Assembly: GCF_023952475.1 (NCBI RefSeq)
Contig: NZ_JALHRX010000030.1
Span: 1 to 42,657 of the forward strand
DNA length: 42,657 bases
Direction of reading: 5' to 3'
Origin: Cupriavidus sp. WGlv3
GTDB lineage: Bacteria > Pseudomonadota > Gammaproteobacteria > Burkholderiales > Burkholderiaceae
The notes under the pieces were generated by a model, which saw nothing but the letters and a program-made list of their open reading frames with translations, was not told the origin of the DNA and searched no databases. Both the position numbers and the translations under genes were made by a program. Below, piece by piece: positions 1 through 9,760 of this stretch (position 1 is the stretch's first letter; each line of letters begins with the position of its first letter).

Positions 1-163
1 TTACGTCAGCGGGGACTGCCGGCAAGCGTGCCGGGGTAGTCGAGCACCCCTGCAGTACGACCAGGACCAGGGCAGCAGCGATCAGGGAGGGAACAGCAGA
101 TGTCAAGGCTGCTCCGCCGATAACCCTGCGCAGGCACTCCGCTGCTGCGAACAATCTGCTCAT
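1..163 (-). CDS. Lipoprotein N-terminus (partial, runs off left edge)
   Basis: The minus strand from an ATG at 163 is open to the window edge, giving 54 codons. The ATG is preceded by GAGGG about 8 nt upstream, a good ribosome binding site. The product starts MSRLFAAAECL, has a hydrophobic stretch (SLIAAALVLVVL) and a lipobox ending LQGC, so it should be a lipid-anchored envelope protein (signal peptidase II type). The residues after the cysteine (STTPARLPAVPADV) resemble the start of patatin-like phospholipase lipoproteins of Burkholderiales, but too little is present to name it. The gene is divergent from the SDR gene to its right. Confidence 0.6.
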   Translation of the reverse strand, partial: MSRLFAAAECLRRVIGGAALTSAVPSLIAAALVLVVLQGCSTTPARLPAVPADV

Positions 164-1080
164 GACGTCGCCCTCGGTTGCGCTGAGTGGCCTGATCCGT
201 GCCGCGGACGGCTATAGCTGCCTTTAAGCTTTCATCAAGGCTCTCACCTTTTATAGGCTACACGCTGAACGATCGGGTCCGGCCCTGCTAAAAGATGATG
301 GGGACATTTCCTTTAGTTGCTAAATTCGCCCGCCTGGCGAGGGAAGCACTCACGGAATCCGTCACTGCCCTTTTCCGCTATTCGCGCGAGGTCACGGGCA
401 GCGTCCGAAGAATGTGCGGCGCAGGCCTGTCGATGGCCGCGGACAGCGCTCCGTTTCGTGCAGGTGAAAGAGGCGCGGCCGTCTGTGCTGAAGCCATAGG
501 CAGAAAGGCGCCAGCACCCCAACCATGGCTAACACGTCATCGTGGGTGGGTGCCTCTGGCCCGCGCGCATGCTCGCGGGTAATGCTGCGAAGATCACGGG
601 AGTACATGGATTTCCGAACAAACCTTCGACTGTGGCGCGATCTGCAAGTCATACTGACCGGAGCAACGGACAGGATACTGAGATGGCTAACCCGTCTCGG
701 ACTGGTGAAACTGGGACGCAGCGACGTAACCCTTGTATGCGACCATGCGCAGTTATTTGTCCTCGCCTGCCGGTGCCGTCGGCGAGGAGGCGCGACGACA
801 GTCCATCCGGTTTCCGGAGCAAACATCAGCAGAACTACTCCGCCGAAGCTTGGAGAGAAACTGGCCCGTTTCAGTGGTTCTCCCCGGCCCCGCACGGCGC
901 CGCGGGCTTACCTCGTGCAGCCCCTTCCCCAAGATTTCCACACTCATGTCGCTTGCGACTAGTCCGAATTGACGTTGGCTAGCGGCTCGCGCCCCCGTAT
1001 CCTCGTCTGCGCGCCACTGGCCAGCTATCACAGCCTTCTGGTGCGCCATGCAAATTGAAACCATGCGAGGATGCCACCAG
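164..1080. other. Gene-poor region between lipoprotein and SDR genes
   Basis: About 0.9 kb with several short overlapping open frames on both strands. None has a convincing ribosome binding site, domain or codon bias. It should contain the promoters of the two divergent flanking genes. I saw no repeats or RNA gene in it. Confidence 0.4.
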
Positions 1081-1836
1081 ATGCAGTCATTCGAAGGTAA
1101 GGTTGCGTTTGTCACCGGCGCGGCTACTGGCATCGGTCGCCAGACTGCGCTGAGCTTCGCCAGGTCCGGCGCTGACGTCGCACTGCTAGATACCGCCACG
1201 GTTGCCGCTGAGGAAACCGCGCATGACATCGAAAAAGCCGGGGCCAAGGCCATCTTTGTCCGCGCAGACGTTGCGCAAGGTGCGGACGTCGCCGGGGCGA
1301 TAGATCAGACCATCCGATCCCTGGGCCGTCTTGACTTTGCTTTCAACAACGCCGGCATCGCTCCGCGCGGCGCGCCGATCTGCGATTTCTCCGAGGACGA
1401 GTGGGACAAGACCATTGCCGTCAACCTGAAGGGCGTCTGGCTGTGCATGAAATACCAGTGTGCACAGATGCTGGAGTACGGCGCAGGGGTCATCGTCAAT
1501 ACGTCCTCCATCATGGGGCTCGTCAGCGGACCCGGACTGTCGGCTTACTCCGCCTCAAAGGCCGGGGTGCTCGGACTGACCCGGTCAGTTGCGGTGGACT
1601 ACGCCAGCCGCGGCATCCGCGTCAACGCCATTTGCCCCGGCGGCATTGCGCACACGGCTATCACCGACCGCCCAGAGAACCAGCAAGACATGGCCCAACT
1701 GACGCTCGCAACGCCCATGCAAAGGCTGGGCGAGCCGGCCGACATTGCCAGCGCCGTGATGTGGCTCTGCTCGCCCGGCGCAAGCTTTGTCACTGGCCAG
1801 GCCATCGCTGTCGATGGTGGCTTCACGGTCTGGTAA
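1081..1836 (+). CDS. SDR-family NAD(P)-dependent oxidoreductase
   Basis: A 251-residue classical short-chain dehydrogenase/reductase, a soluble cytoplasmic enzyme. Visible motifs are the Rossmann cofactor loop TGAATGIG (residues 12-19), NNAG near residue 90, Ser143 in NTSSIMG, and the catalytic Tyr156-x-x-x-Lys160 (YSASKAG). The C-terminus ends VTGQAIAVDGGFTVW, typical of the FabG-like classical group. I chose ATG 1081 over the in-frame ATG at 1048 because the family starts close to the GKVAFVTG strand and GCGAGG lies 10 nt upstream. The substrate cannot be told from sequence. It stands alone, with no pathway neighbour. Confidence 0.9.
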   Translation: MQSFEGKVAFVTGAATGIGRQTALSFARSGADVALLDTATVAAEETAHDIEKAGAKAIFVRADVAQGADVAGAIDQTIRSLGRLDFAFNNAGIAPRGAPICDFSEDEWDKTIAVNLKGVWLCMKYQCAQMLEYGAGVIVNTSSIMGLVSGPGLSAYSASKAGVLGLTRSVAVDYASRGIRVNAICPGGIAHTAITDRPENQQDMAQLTLATPMQRLGEPADIASAVMWLCSPGASFVTGQAIAVDGGFTVW

Positions 1837-2455
1837 GGCGAAGCGGTCGTCAAGTACTCCCCAAGGAGGCCTAAGATGTTCTGCTACGGAATCTGTTCCG
1901 TCTGGATCGCGTCCGCCACGGCAACGATACCATCCCGCTTTAGGGGCCCACGATAAAGCCCCCGGCTCGGCTTGCCGAGCGGGCACCGACGGTCGAGCGG
2001 CGGTTGCACTCGGAATCGGTCGATACCGTCTCTCGGATCTGAAAGCCTGTTGAGGGTCTCGAAGAGATGATGAACAGTATGCGGAGATCCGTGACGTGCC
2101 GCACCGCCCTGCCCCGCCGATGACGAAGACTTCTCGCCGGCGAGCAGATCGGCGATACCACCGCCAGTGCCGCGAGACATACCCGGCATAATGTCTAAAC
2201 TCTGGCGCTGCGCGCGTACGTTATCAGGTAACGCAAAAGAGAGAGTCGAGAACTAAATGCGAAAAAAGCATACGGCAGGCAACCTGCCTGCTCGGCCACG
2301 GGATTGCAACGTGTCACCACGCGAACCGGCACAAATTCATTGTGCTTCTACTAGCGTGCCGGAGCATGGAAAATGCGGCGGTCAATACCAAGCTTTGTCC
2401 CAAAGGCATGCATTCATCGGCAGGTTTTCGCGTAGTTGTCTGGCGCGTCGAGACG
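1837..2455. other. Intergenic region with one GC-rich hairpin
   Basis: About 620 bp between the convergent SDR and jetD genes. It holds a small stem-loop at 1961-1983 (GCTCGG, loop CTTG, CCGAGC, flanked by CCC/GGG with one bulged G) but no T-run, so it is at best a weak bidirectional terminator. No credible gene was found. Confidence 0.35.
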
Positions 2456-3619
2456 CTACAGACTTTCCTGGTCGACAAATCGGCCGTGCCTGCGTAGTGC
2501 TGGCAGCAGCACTTCATCCGCATAAGGGCAGCCGGTAAAGCCCGGATCGGTCTGGCCCGACTTCCTTGCTTCATCCGCCGCGTGGGACTCCTCCGCGAGC
2601 AGGCGTGCAAGCAGCGCCTCGTAGCCAGCTTTCCACGCTTGCGCGTCTGGAAATACCACGCGCAACTCCTTAAGAATATCCATCCCGGCAAAATCCAGGT
2701 CGCCCCAGAAATGAACTGGGCGCGTGTCGTCGGTGCCATGCAGCCATGCAAGAAAGCTACGCCCCAATGCCGCATTCCGCTCAAACACGCTCGGGGCAAA
2801 GTAGACTGAGCTGCCACCCGGCTGGCGCAGCCTCCTCGCGCTCGCCTTGTATCCGGATGCGAATATCAGGACAAAACCCTCGGCGGCGCTCAGCCTCCCC
2901 GCCGCCATCGACTCGAACGTTGCGGCATTCTCCACAAACAGGACCGGGGCGGCAGGATCGGCTGTACGCGCAGCTACCAGCAGTTGCACCGGCTTGTCTG
3001 GAAAGGGGCAAACTTCCGTGTCAAGCAACAGGGCAATGGCCTCCTGCTGGCCGTTGAGAACTTTAGACAGGCCCCAGAACTGCCGGCTTGCTACCTCATG
3101 GAGCATGAGGCTCTCGCTCGCAAGCGCCGGGATGCCCGCGAAACGCTCTAGCACCTGCTCCGGTGAACGCGGAAGGATGAGGATCGGGCGGGACAGCAGC
3201 CGCTCGCACAGCGCCGCGTTGTTGACGCGCGCTGGCACAGCCTTCCGCCACTGAGCCATCCAGGCGACCACGGCATTGGGCTGGCGCCCCGTCTCGTCGC
3301 GAAGAAACGCTTCCGCTTGAGCTGCGATGACGAGCTTCGGTGAGCGCTCCCAGATATCAAGATCCCGCTGGCCACGACGCTGGTCTAGCATCAGTGCAAA
3401 TCCGGGTTGCGCCTGCAGCGCTTCCAGGGCGCGCCATACGAACATGCGTTCGCCGTGAAGGTCGATCGAGAAAAACTCCGGCCACGTCCCGGCACTCAAC
3501 GGGAAGCCGATATCGCGGCGTCTCTCGGCAAACGGCTTTGCCTCGATACGGTCCACCAGTGCATTCAGCAACGCGGTGAGCGCGTCCGGCCGGCGCCCCG
3601 GAATGTCGTCGGCGCTCAT
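2456..3619 (-). CDS. jetD: Wadjet nuclease subunit JetD (first Wadjet system)
   Basis: A 387-residue protein of the JetD/DUF2220 kind, the toprim endonuclease that cuts circular plasmid DNA after the SMC motor has extruded a loop. The C-terminal toprim fold shows Glu230 in LFVENAATFE and Asp307/Asp309 in FWGDLDFAGMD, the expected metal-binding residues. The N-terminal part should be the DNA-binding arm. ATG 3619 overlaps the jetC stop as ATGA, showing translational coupling and ruling out the longer upstream start. It is the last gene of jetABCD, and the reading frame is intact. I am sure of the family, less sure of the subtype. Confidence 0.9.
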   Translation of the reverse strand: MSADDIPGRRPDALTALLNALVDRIEAKPFAERRRDIGFPLSAGTWPEFFSIDLHGERMFVWRALEALQAQPGFALMLDQRRGQRDLDIWERSPKLVIAAQAEAFLRDETGRQPNAVVAWMAQWRKAVPARVNNAALCERLLSRPILILPRSPEQVLERFAGIPALASESLMLHEVASRQFWGLSKVLNGQQEAIALLLDTEVCPFPDKPVQLLVAARTADPAAPVLFVENAATFESMAAGRLSAAEGFVLIFASGYKASARRLRQPGGSSVYFAPSVFERNAALGRSFLAWLHGTDDTRPVHFWGDLDFAGMDILKELRVVFPDAQAWKAGYEALLARLLAEESHAADEARKSGQTDPGFTGCPYADEVLLPALRRHGRFVDQESL

Positions 3620-6600
3620 GCCCCCATGTCCGAGATCAACTGCTTGCGCGCCTCTTGCAAGTCGAACTGCCATGCCGCTTCACGGCGCACCGCCTCCCGA
3701 CGTTCAGTCCATAGGGCATGTAGTCGGTCGGCCTTCAAGAGGGAGCTGTCCACCTCGGTAATCTTATCGAGTTCGCCTGCCAGGCCCTCAACCTTCATCA
3801 GAGAAAAACGATGCTCGAAGCTGAACAACTCGAGCAGGGGACCGGACGCGCGGGACGGCATGGCAACCACCAGTTGCAAGCCAAGGTTCTCATTGAGATA
3901 GCGCATCACAGCAGCGGTGCGGCCTTCGTCCATCTTGTCGAAGGCCTCGTCGATCATCATGAGCTTCAGGCTCGGCGTCTTCTCGAACTGCCGAAATGCC
4001 TGGGCCAGCACCGCGGCCCGCACCAGATAGGCTGGCGTCATCAGCTCGCCTCCCGAGAACGTCGCCATTCTTGCCAAGGACGCCTCGCGCCCGTCCTCCG
4101 AATATTTGCGGATGTCATATTGGCGATAGTTGCGGTAGTCCGCTATGTCCTTCAGTCGCCGCAATGCGTGGTCGCGGTTGGTGTCGAGCAATAGCAGCTT
4201 GATGTCGTCCAGCGCCACGACGCTTTCGGCAGAAAGGACGCCTTCGGCGGCCGAGAACAAATCCACCGGCGTTTGTGTCTCGGCCAGCCGGTTCAGTTCT
4301 TGGAACAGGTCGAAGTACTTTTTGTACTCCTTGACCATCTGCCCGTATTCGATCTCAAAACGGTCTTCGCCGAATGCCAGTCGCTTGAGCTTCTCATTGA
4401 GCCGCTTGAGCGGATCGATGCCCTGCTCCACCGCGGTGCGTACGGCCAGCGCGAAATGCGTGCTGAAGGTGTTGTTGAAGCTCTTCTCGGCGTCCCGCAG
4501 CTCGCTGGTGTTGTTGAGAATGCGCACTTGGTCGAGCCGTTCTAACATGGCCGAGATCTGTCGCCGGGCGGCAGGTACGCCGCCATAGGCTTGCCACTCG
4601 TACTCCCCCTGGGTTGACTGGCAAGGCTGAAAGTCGACCCGCTCATCGAACGAGGATGACAAGAGATTATGGGCCTCCAGTTTCCGCTCGAATGCCTCGC
4701 GCTCCTGGCGGTAGATCCCGGCTTGCTGGCGCCGCCGCCCATCAAAGGACGCGGCGGTCTGCTCCTTGGCCGCTTCCCGAGCGCGCTGCTCCAGCCGGAC
4801 TGGATCGAAATGCGGATTGAGCCGGATCAGTTCAGCCACGCGGGCGTTTATCTGGCGCACGGCATCTTTGCACTCAACAAGCTTAGCTTCAGCGTCACCG
4901 ATGTTCGCTTCGAAGCCACGCGCCCTCCCCTCCGCTTCGCCTGCTAAGCGTGATGCGGTATTGGATAGGCGGTGGTGGCCCTCCAATAGCTGCTCCGCAC
5001 GCGCCACGCGCCGCTCCAGCACGATGAGATCGGCGTCATCTAGGCTGGCGAGCTGCGCCGCGAGACTATTCAGTTCGCGCTGCGTCTCACCCAGCTTGTC
5101 CAGCATTGGCGCGACAGGCACAAGCTGCAGGGCGAGCAGACGCGCACCCCACGCGGCCAACTCCGCAGCGCCTGCGCGATGTGCGTCCCTTTCCTGCGAC
5201 TTTTCGTCGATCTGCCGGACGAGCCTCACCACGCGCTTGCGCCGGGCCTCGGCACCGAAGGCCAGTTCGCCGTCGTCCACCCATGACGAAAACATCTTGA
5301 ACCCCCCACTGGCCATGCCGTCCACGGTCAGTGCCTGTGGCGCGCCGCGCAGCGCCTGCGCATCCGCTACCTTGACATAACGGCCGTAACTTGCAACCAG
5401 ATAGGCGCGCGCGGTCTCATCGGCGATCACCAATTCCTGCAGCACGGCGTCGGGCGACAGCGCCTGGTTTTCCGCCCGCCGCTTGGCCAGTTCGCCCTGC
5501 ACCACGGAAGCCTCTCGTCCTTGTCTAGTCGCCACCAGCTCGTGTCGCAGCGCCCGGATGGCGCTCGCCTCGTATTGCGCGTCCACCAGGATCACGAAGC
5601 GGTTGCCGCCCAAAAGCCCTTCGATAGCGTTCTGCCAGCGTGAGCCCTCCCGCGGCTGGACAAGGTTGCAAAGTACCCTGGGACGGGCGCCCGGCATCTG
5701 GGCCTCGAGATATCGGACTGCGACCTCCACATGCGCCGGCAAGTCAAAGTGGCCATCTTCCAGCCCTTGCCGGCGCCGCTTCAGGTCGTCGATTTCTCCT
5801 TGCAGGGCGGCAGCGCGATCCGACTCCCGCGCCTGCTCCTGTACCACTGCCCCATACAGGCCGTCGGCGCCGTGCAGTCGCTGCGCAATGGGAGCCAGGG
5901 CGGCATCCAGCTTGGCGAACCGGTCGCGCCGCAGGCTCGCGGGTTCGATCTGCGCGCCTGTCAGCATCGCCGCCAACTCACGCGCGGCGGCTTGGCCGTC
6001 CGCGCCATCGATCGCCGTGGCATCGACAACCAGCCGCTCCACATGGGATGCGTAGGCGGAGGCCGGTCCTGCAGGCAGTTTGGCCAGGGCAGCCAGTTCG
6101 TCGAGCACGCCGCGCAAGCCCGCTAGGGCGGCCAGAACGTCCAGCGCGATACGGGATCGCCCATCGGTGGCCACGGCTATCTCGCGGCTGAGCCGCTCAC
6201 GATCCTGCGCCACCGGATTGCCGTTGAGCCGACCCTTGGCAGTGCCATGCAATTCCGTGGCGCGCTTCAGCGCCTGTGCATGCCGGTCGGCAAGCGCCTG
6301 CTGCTTCTCGACATCGGCTAAGGCAAGACGCCGGCAGGCCTCCAGCCTTTGGATCTCCTCCTCGACATCCCGCTGTCGGCGCAGTACTTCGCCCAGTTCG
6401 GCCTCCATGGCCTCTTCGAACGCGGCAAGGAACGCATCCGCGTGTGCCTTCAGCACGCCCAGCCGCTCCCGGCACGCCAGTAATTCGGTGGCGATCTTGC
6501 GCAGACGTTGCACGTTTTGCATGAGCGAAGCGATATGCCCGATCTGATCGGAAAAATCAGGCTCGGCCAGCACCTGCTCCCGGATCAACTCGTCCACCGA

Positions 6601-7287
6601 GCCGACGGTCTTGCGAGCAATGGACTGGACGAAAGCCCGCGCCGCCGCTTCGGCCTCGCGCGGCCCGACCAGCGTCTTGCCACCACCGCGAAACTCAGCA
6701 TAGAGCTTGCACAGATAATCTTCGATGCTGTTCTCGAACGGCAGGACGCGCGGATAGCGCTGGCGCAGCCGATGGTAGATATCCTCGACCTTCACCGCGG
6801 TAATGGAATTGCCCTTGCGCGACTCGATGAAATCCGCCTCCATTACGCGGCTGCCTGGTAGCACAAAGTAGAGCTTGCGCGCCACGTCGACGCTGCGACC
6901 TTGCTCGCGCGTACCAGACACGGCAGCTTCGACGGCCACCACGGCGGTGAATGGTTCGGCGGACTCCCACTCATCGGGCGCGAAGACGGCGACGACATAG
7001 GTGTGCGATCCATACGGCCGGACGCAGAGGTTGTCGCGCATGCCTACCGCGTAAGACGCCAGCGTCCGCCTCACCTTGCCGCCCGCGCGCGAGGCGCCGC
7101 TCTCGTCCTGCGCCGAGTTGAACACGTTGATGTGCTGCTTGCCGCCGGTCATGACCAGCTGGATCGCGTCCTGGAAAGAGGACTTCCCAACGCCGGTCGA
7201 ACCCGACAGCAAGGTGGTGTGGCCAAAGGGGTATTCCCGGGACACCACGAAGCCCCAGTTGACCAGGATGAGCTTCTCAAGCCTCAT
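3616..7287 (-). CDS. jetC: Wadjet SMC ATPase JetC (first Wadjet system)
   Basis: A 1223-residue SMC/MukB-like motor, the loop-extruding ATPase of Wadjet. The N-terminal Walker A is GSTGVGKSS (residues 29-37). Long Ala/Arg/Glu/Leu-rich coiled-coil arms flank a central hinge-like segment near residues 510-680. Close to the C-terminus lie the ABC signature FSGGE (about residue 1077) and Walker B LMMIDEAFDKMD (about 1111), so both ATPase half-sites are present. It starts 11 bp inside jetB and ends in an ATGA overlap with jetD. Length and arrangement fit the family, with no sign of decay. It acts on cytoplasmic DNA with JetA, JetB and JetD. Confidence 0.95.
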   Translation of the reverse strand: MRLEKLILVNWGFVVSREYPFGHTTLLSGSTGVGKSSFQDAIQLVMTGGKQHINVFNSAQDESGASRAGGKVRRTLASYAVGMRDNLCVRPYGSHTYVVAVFAPDEWESAEPFTAVVAVEAAVSGTREQGRSVDVARKLYFVLPGSRVMEADFIESRKGNSITAVKVEDIYHRLRQRYPRVLPFENSIEDYLCKLYAEFRGGGKTLVGPREAEAAARAFVQSIARKTVGSVDELIREQVLAEPDFSDQIGHIASLMQNVQRLRKIATELLACRERLGVLKAHADAFLAAFEEAMEAELGEVLRRQRDVEEEIQRLEACRRLALADVEKQQALADRHAQALKRATELHGTAKGRLNGNPVAQDRERLSREIAVATDGRSRIALDVLAALAGLRGVLDELAALAKLPAGPASAYASHVERLVVDATAIDGADGQAAARELAAMLTGAQIEPASLRRDRFAKLDAALAPIAQRLHGADGLYGAVVQEQARESDRAAALQGEIDDLKRRRQGLEDGHFDLPAHVEVAVRYLEAQMPGARPRVLCNLVQPREGSRWQNAIEGLLGGNRFVILVDAQYEASAIRALRHELVATRQGREASVVQGELAKRRAENQALSPDAVLQELVIADETARAYLVASYGRYVKVADAQALRGAPQALTVDGMASGGFKMFSSWVDDGELAFGAEARRKRVVRLVRQIDEKSQERDAHRAGAAELAAWGARLLALQLVPVAPMLDKLGETQRELNSLAAQLASLDDADLIVLERRVARAEQLLEGHHRLSNTASRLAGEAEGRARGFEANIGDAEAKLVECKDAVRQINARVAELIRLNPHFDPVRLEQRAREAAKEQTAASFDGRRRQQAGIYRQEREAFERKLEAHNLLSSSFDERVDFQPCQSTQGEYEWQAYGGVPAARRQISAMLERLDQVRILNNTSELRDAEKSFNNTFSTHFALAVRTAVEQGIDPLKRLNEKLKRLAFGEDRFEIEYGQMVKEYKKYFDLFQELNRLAETQTPVDLFSAAEGVLSAESVVALDDIKLLLLDTNRDHALRRLKDIADYRNYRQYDIRKYSEDGREASLARMATFSGGELMTPAYLVRAAVLAQAFRQFEKTPSLKLMMIDEAFDKMDEGRTAAVMRYLNENLGLQLVVAMPSRASGPLLELFSFEHRFSLMKVEGLAGELDKITEVDSSLLKADRLHALWTERREAVRREAAWQFDLQEARKQLISDMGA

Positions 7288-7963
7288 CGTCGGGCTCCGG
7301 CGACGTGACGGCCGACACGGGCGTCCGTGTTTCGGTCAGCAGGGCATCAATGGCGGAATCCGCCACGAACTGCAGGATCGTCCCACGAATGGCGACCAGA
7401 GCGTCAGCATCTTCCACCTCGGAATCCGCCCGGTAATCGATCAGACGGGCACGCTTCAGGTCGGCGAAGAGCTTCTCCCGCGCAGTCTTGGCCGGCAGTG
7501 AGCGGCGCGCCTGCGCAGTCAGCGTGGCATTCAGGTATTCCACGGTGACAAGCGCTTCGTTGCGCTCGTTGATCGAGCCTTGGCGCAGGCTTTCGTTGTA
7601 CAGCAAGCGCAGCACCAGGCAGCATGCCACGAAATCGGCGGAGAGCTTCGCCCGCACGGCGTCCACCGCGATAGCATCGTCCTCGGCGGGCAGTCCCGGC
7701 ACGCGCGCCCCCGGCGGGTAAAGCCGAAAATAACTCTGATGTCGCTCGTGCAGCAGCCGGAACCCGCCCACATCGAAGTACGCATTGAGCAGGCCTTCGA
7801 TACGCACGGCGTCGTCGTAGAGCTGACGCTCGATGGCGCTGTCCTCCCGGTGCAAGATGGACAGCCCGAACAGGCGGCCAAGGATCTGCCCGAACGCCTC
7901 CGGCCGGACGCCCCCCGCCTTCAGTTCCGCTTCCACCAGTTGCCCAATCGTAATTTCATCCAT
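7277..7963 (-). CDS. jetB: Wadjet MukE-like subunit JetB (first Wadjet system)
   Basis: A 228-residue MukE/KITE-like accessory subunit (DUF4194-like) expected to bind the JetA kleisin and regulate the SMC dimer. It has a helical, winged-helix-like composition (GQILGRLFGLSILHRED near the start, a central AYFDVGGFRLLHERHQSYFRLYP segment broken by loops) and an acidic tail. I chose ATG 7963 (MDEITIGQLVEAE) because it overlaps the jetA stop by 8 bp; earlier codons in this frame run antiparallel to nothing conserved. Assignment rests mainly on position between jetA and jetC and on size, since the family diverges strongly. Confidence 0.85.
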   Translation of the reverse strand: MDEITIGQLVEAELKAGGVRPEAFGQILGRLFGLSILHREDSAIERQLYDDAVRIEGLLNAYFDVGGFRLLHERHQSYFRLYPPGARVPGLPAEDDAIAVDAVRAKLSADFVACCLVLRLLYNESLRQGSINERNEALVTVEYLNATLTAQARRSLPAKTAREKLFADLKRARLIDYRADSEVEDADALVAIRGTILQFVADSAIDALLTETRTPVSAVTSPEPDDEA

Positions 7964-9386
7964 GGCCGATGTGGCGCCTCCTGATTGCATAGTCAGTGCC
8001 CGACATGATGGCATTGTCCAGCGGCTCGGCATCTAGCCGCTCCACGTCCAGTCCCTCATGGTCCCGTGCTGCCTCGACTGCCCGCAACAACGATAACGCC
8101 TGGATAGCATCGTCGACCGGCAACTCGGATAGGCGCAGCGCGCCCGTACCACGCATGGAACCGAGCAAGTAATCCACGACATCGTGATGCGACAAGGAGA
8201 AGGCCCGCTCCTGCGCTTGCCGCACGAACTGACGCAAACGCTCTTCTCGTGTGATTTCCGGAACGATGCTCACGGCCTGTGCCCGGTTACGCTCGGCGGT
8301 CTTTCTCGGCTGCACCGCGGCCGGATCATACAGCGCCACGCTTACCGGTGCGAGCGCCGCTCCCTGCCGCTCCAGCCACGCGCCCTGATCCCGCTCCGGC
8401 ATCTCCCCCAGGCGGCGGATCAGGGTGGACAATGCCGCCCCGCTGCCTGATGCCCCCATGAACAGACTCTGCGACAACAAGACCACATGGCGGCGGACAT
8501 AGCTTTCCATGGCCCGGAACAATTCCGGCTGTTTCGTCCGGCAGGCCGCGGTCACCATCTCGTCGATCCGATCAAGCATCCATCTCAAGATCGCCCCGTC
8601 CGGCGCGGCCTGCGCGGCCCATGCCGCGTGGTTGGCCAAGTCATCGTCAATGGCCTGCATCTCGGCCGCGCTCAAATCGTTAAGACGTTCGATTAGCGCC
8701 CCGATGTCCAGCCGGTGGCGCTCGGCATTGTCATAGACTAGGCGGGGCGAGAACTCATCACGAAAACGTCGCTCTACGAACTCGATAAACCCATCCCAAT
8801 TGCCCTGCACATGCGCATCGAGCAATATCTTGCGAGCCAGGTCGTAAAAGAGCTCGATATCTTCGGAGAGGTCGGCAATGACCCGATCGGCATACTCGTA
8901 GGCGTCGAGCAGGTCCTCCACATCGCGGCGCTCGATGAAGGCACTCAGTGCATTCTTGCAGGAGCGCATGTTGCGCTGACGGGTCCGTTCGCGTGGGCGG
9001 TCGGCCAGCGTCAGCGCCTGAGCGAAGATCTTGCCGGCGCGGGTGAAGCGATAGGCGGTAACCAGTCGGACGCGATCCTCGGCGGTTTCCAGCCAGCCGT
9101 CCGCAACAAGGAGGCGCACGATGGCGCTTGCCAGCTTCTGGTCGTCGGCCAGGTCACCGGCGGCGAATCCGTCGTCGCCATCTTCACCGGCAGGATCGGC
9201 CGGCAGCGTGGCGGACTGCATCGTCTGGACAAAGAGGTCACGCAAGTCCTCGCGCCCAAGGATGGAGCGGTAGTCGGCATGGGAGCCATAAAGCCGCGCA
9301 TAGAATGCGCGGATGCAGGCAGCGATCAGCTTTCGCCTCTTCAGCGTCAACGGACGAAAGAACTGCGGATACCCCGAATCCACCAT
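7956..9386 (-). CDS. jetA: Wadjet kleisin-like subunit JetA (first Wadjet system)
   Basis: A 476-residue MukF/kleisin-like protein. The N-terminus (GYPQFFRPLTLKRRKLIAAC) resembles the JetA/DUF5716-type opening in which an FFRPL motif precedes a winged helix. Helical segments follow (ADRVIADLSEDIELFYDL), with a C-terminal region predicted to contact the JetC head. It is not the DUF2397 JetA of type II, nor clearly the DUF3375 type, so I place the system nearest type III or I. ATG 9386 is preceded by AAGGGGGA about 12 nt upstream; a longer TTG start at 9449 looks weaker. It is first in the operon. Confidence 0.85.
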   Translation of the reverse strand: MVDSGYPQFFRPLTLKRRKLIAACIRAFYARLYGSHADYRSILGREDLRDLFVQTMQSATLPADPAGEDGDDGFAAGDLADDQKLASAIVRLLVADGWLETAEDRVRLVTAYRFTRAGKIFAQALTLADRPRERTRQRNMRSCKNALSAFIERRDVEDLLDAYEYADRVIADLSEDIELFYDLARKILLDAHVQGNWDGFIEFVERRFRDEFSPRLVYDNAERHRLDIGALIERLNDLSAAEMQAIDDDLANHAAWAAQAAPDGAILRWMLDRIDEMVTAACRTKQPELFRAMESYVRRHVVLLSQSLFMGASGSGAALSTLIRRLGEMPERDQGAWLERQGAALAPVSVALYDPAAVQPRKTAERNRAQAVSIVPEITREERLRQFVRQAQERAFSLSHHDVVDYLLGSMRGTGALRLSELPVDDAIQALSLLRAVEAARDHEGLDVERLDAEPLDNAIMSGTDYAIRRRHIGHG

Positions 9387-9760
9387 CGCGGCTGATGTCC
9401 CCCTTAACACTCTCGCATTGCACCTGCGTACCATCGACACAGCGAACAAAATCGTACGATACCACCCCGCCCTGCACTGCGCCGCCGCGCGACCTGTTTC
9501 AGGGATTCCATTACGCCTGGCGCCGGCGCACCCAGTGCTGGGCTGCGCCCTGGCGACCCGGTAGGTGCCTTACGAGCCGGAATGGGTACCGCAGTTGGAC
9601 TTGGCCCAAATACGATGGGGGACGGAACCTCACCGGGACCCGCTCGGCATCGAGCCACCCGCCAGCACCACGGCCTGCGTCTGCGGCCGGGCCGTCACCC
9701 ATCTATCTTCGCGTCGCATAGCGCTCGCCCCTGGCATGGCACCACCGACCGGCGCAAACC
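9387..9760. promoter_or_regulatory. Probable jetABCD promoter region with 10-bp palindrome
   Basis: This 374-bp gap separates jetA from the upstream same-strand gene. It should carry the jetABCD promoter on the minus strand. A perfect 10-bp palindrome ATCGTACGAT at 9451-9460 lies about 65 bp upstream of the chosen jetA start and could be an operator. No other structure was seen, and the promoter boxes are not clear. Confidence 0.3.

Noticed and set aside
295..1253. Several overlapping open frames of 60-167 codons on both strands
   Set aside because: They overlap one another, have no ribosome binding sites and no recognisable domain.
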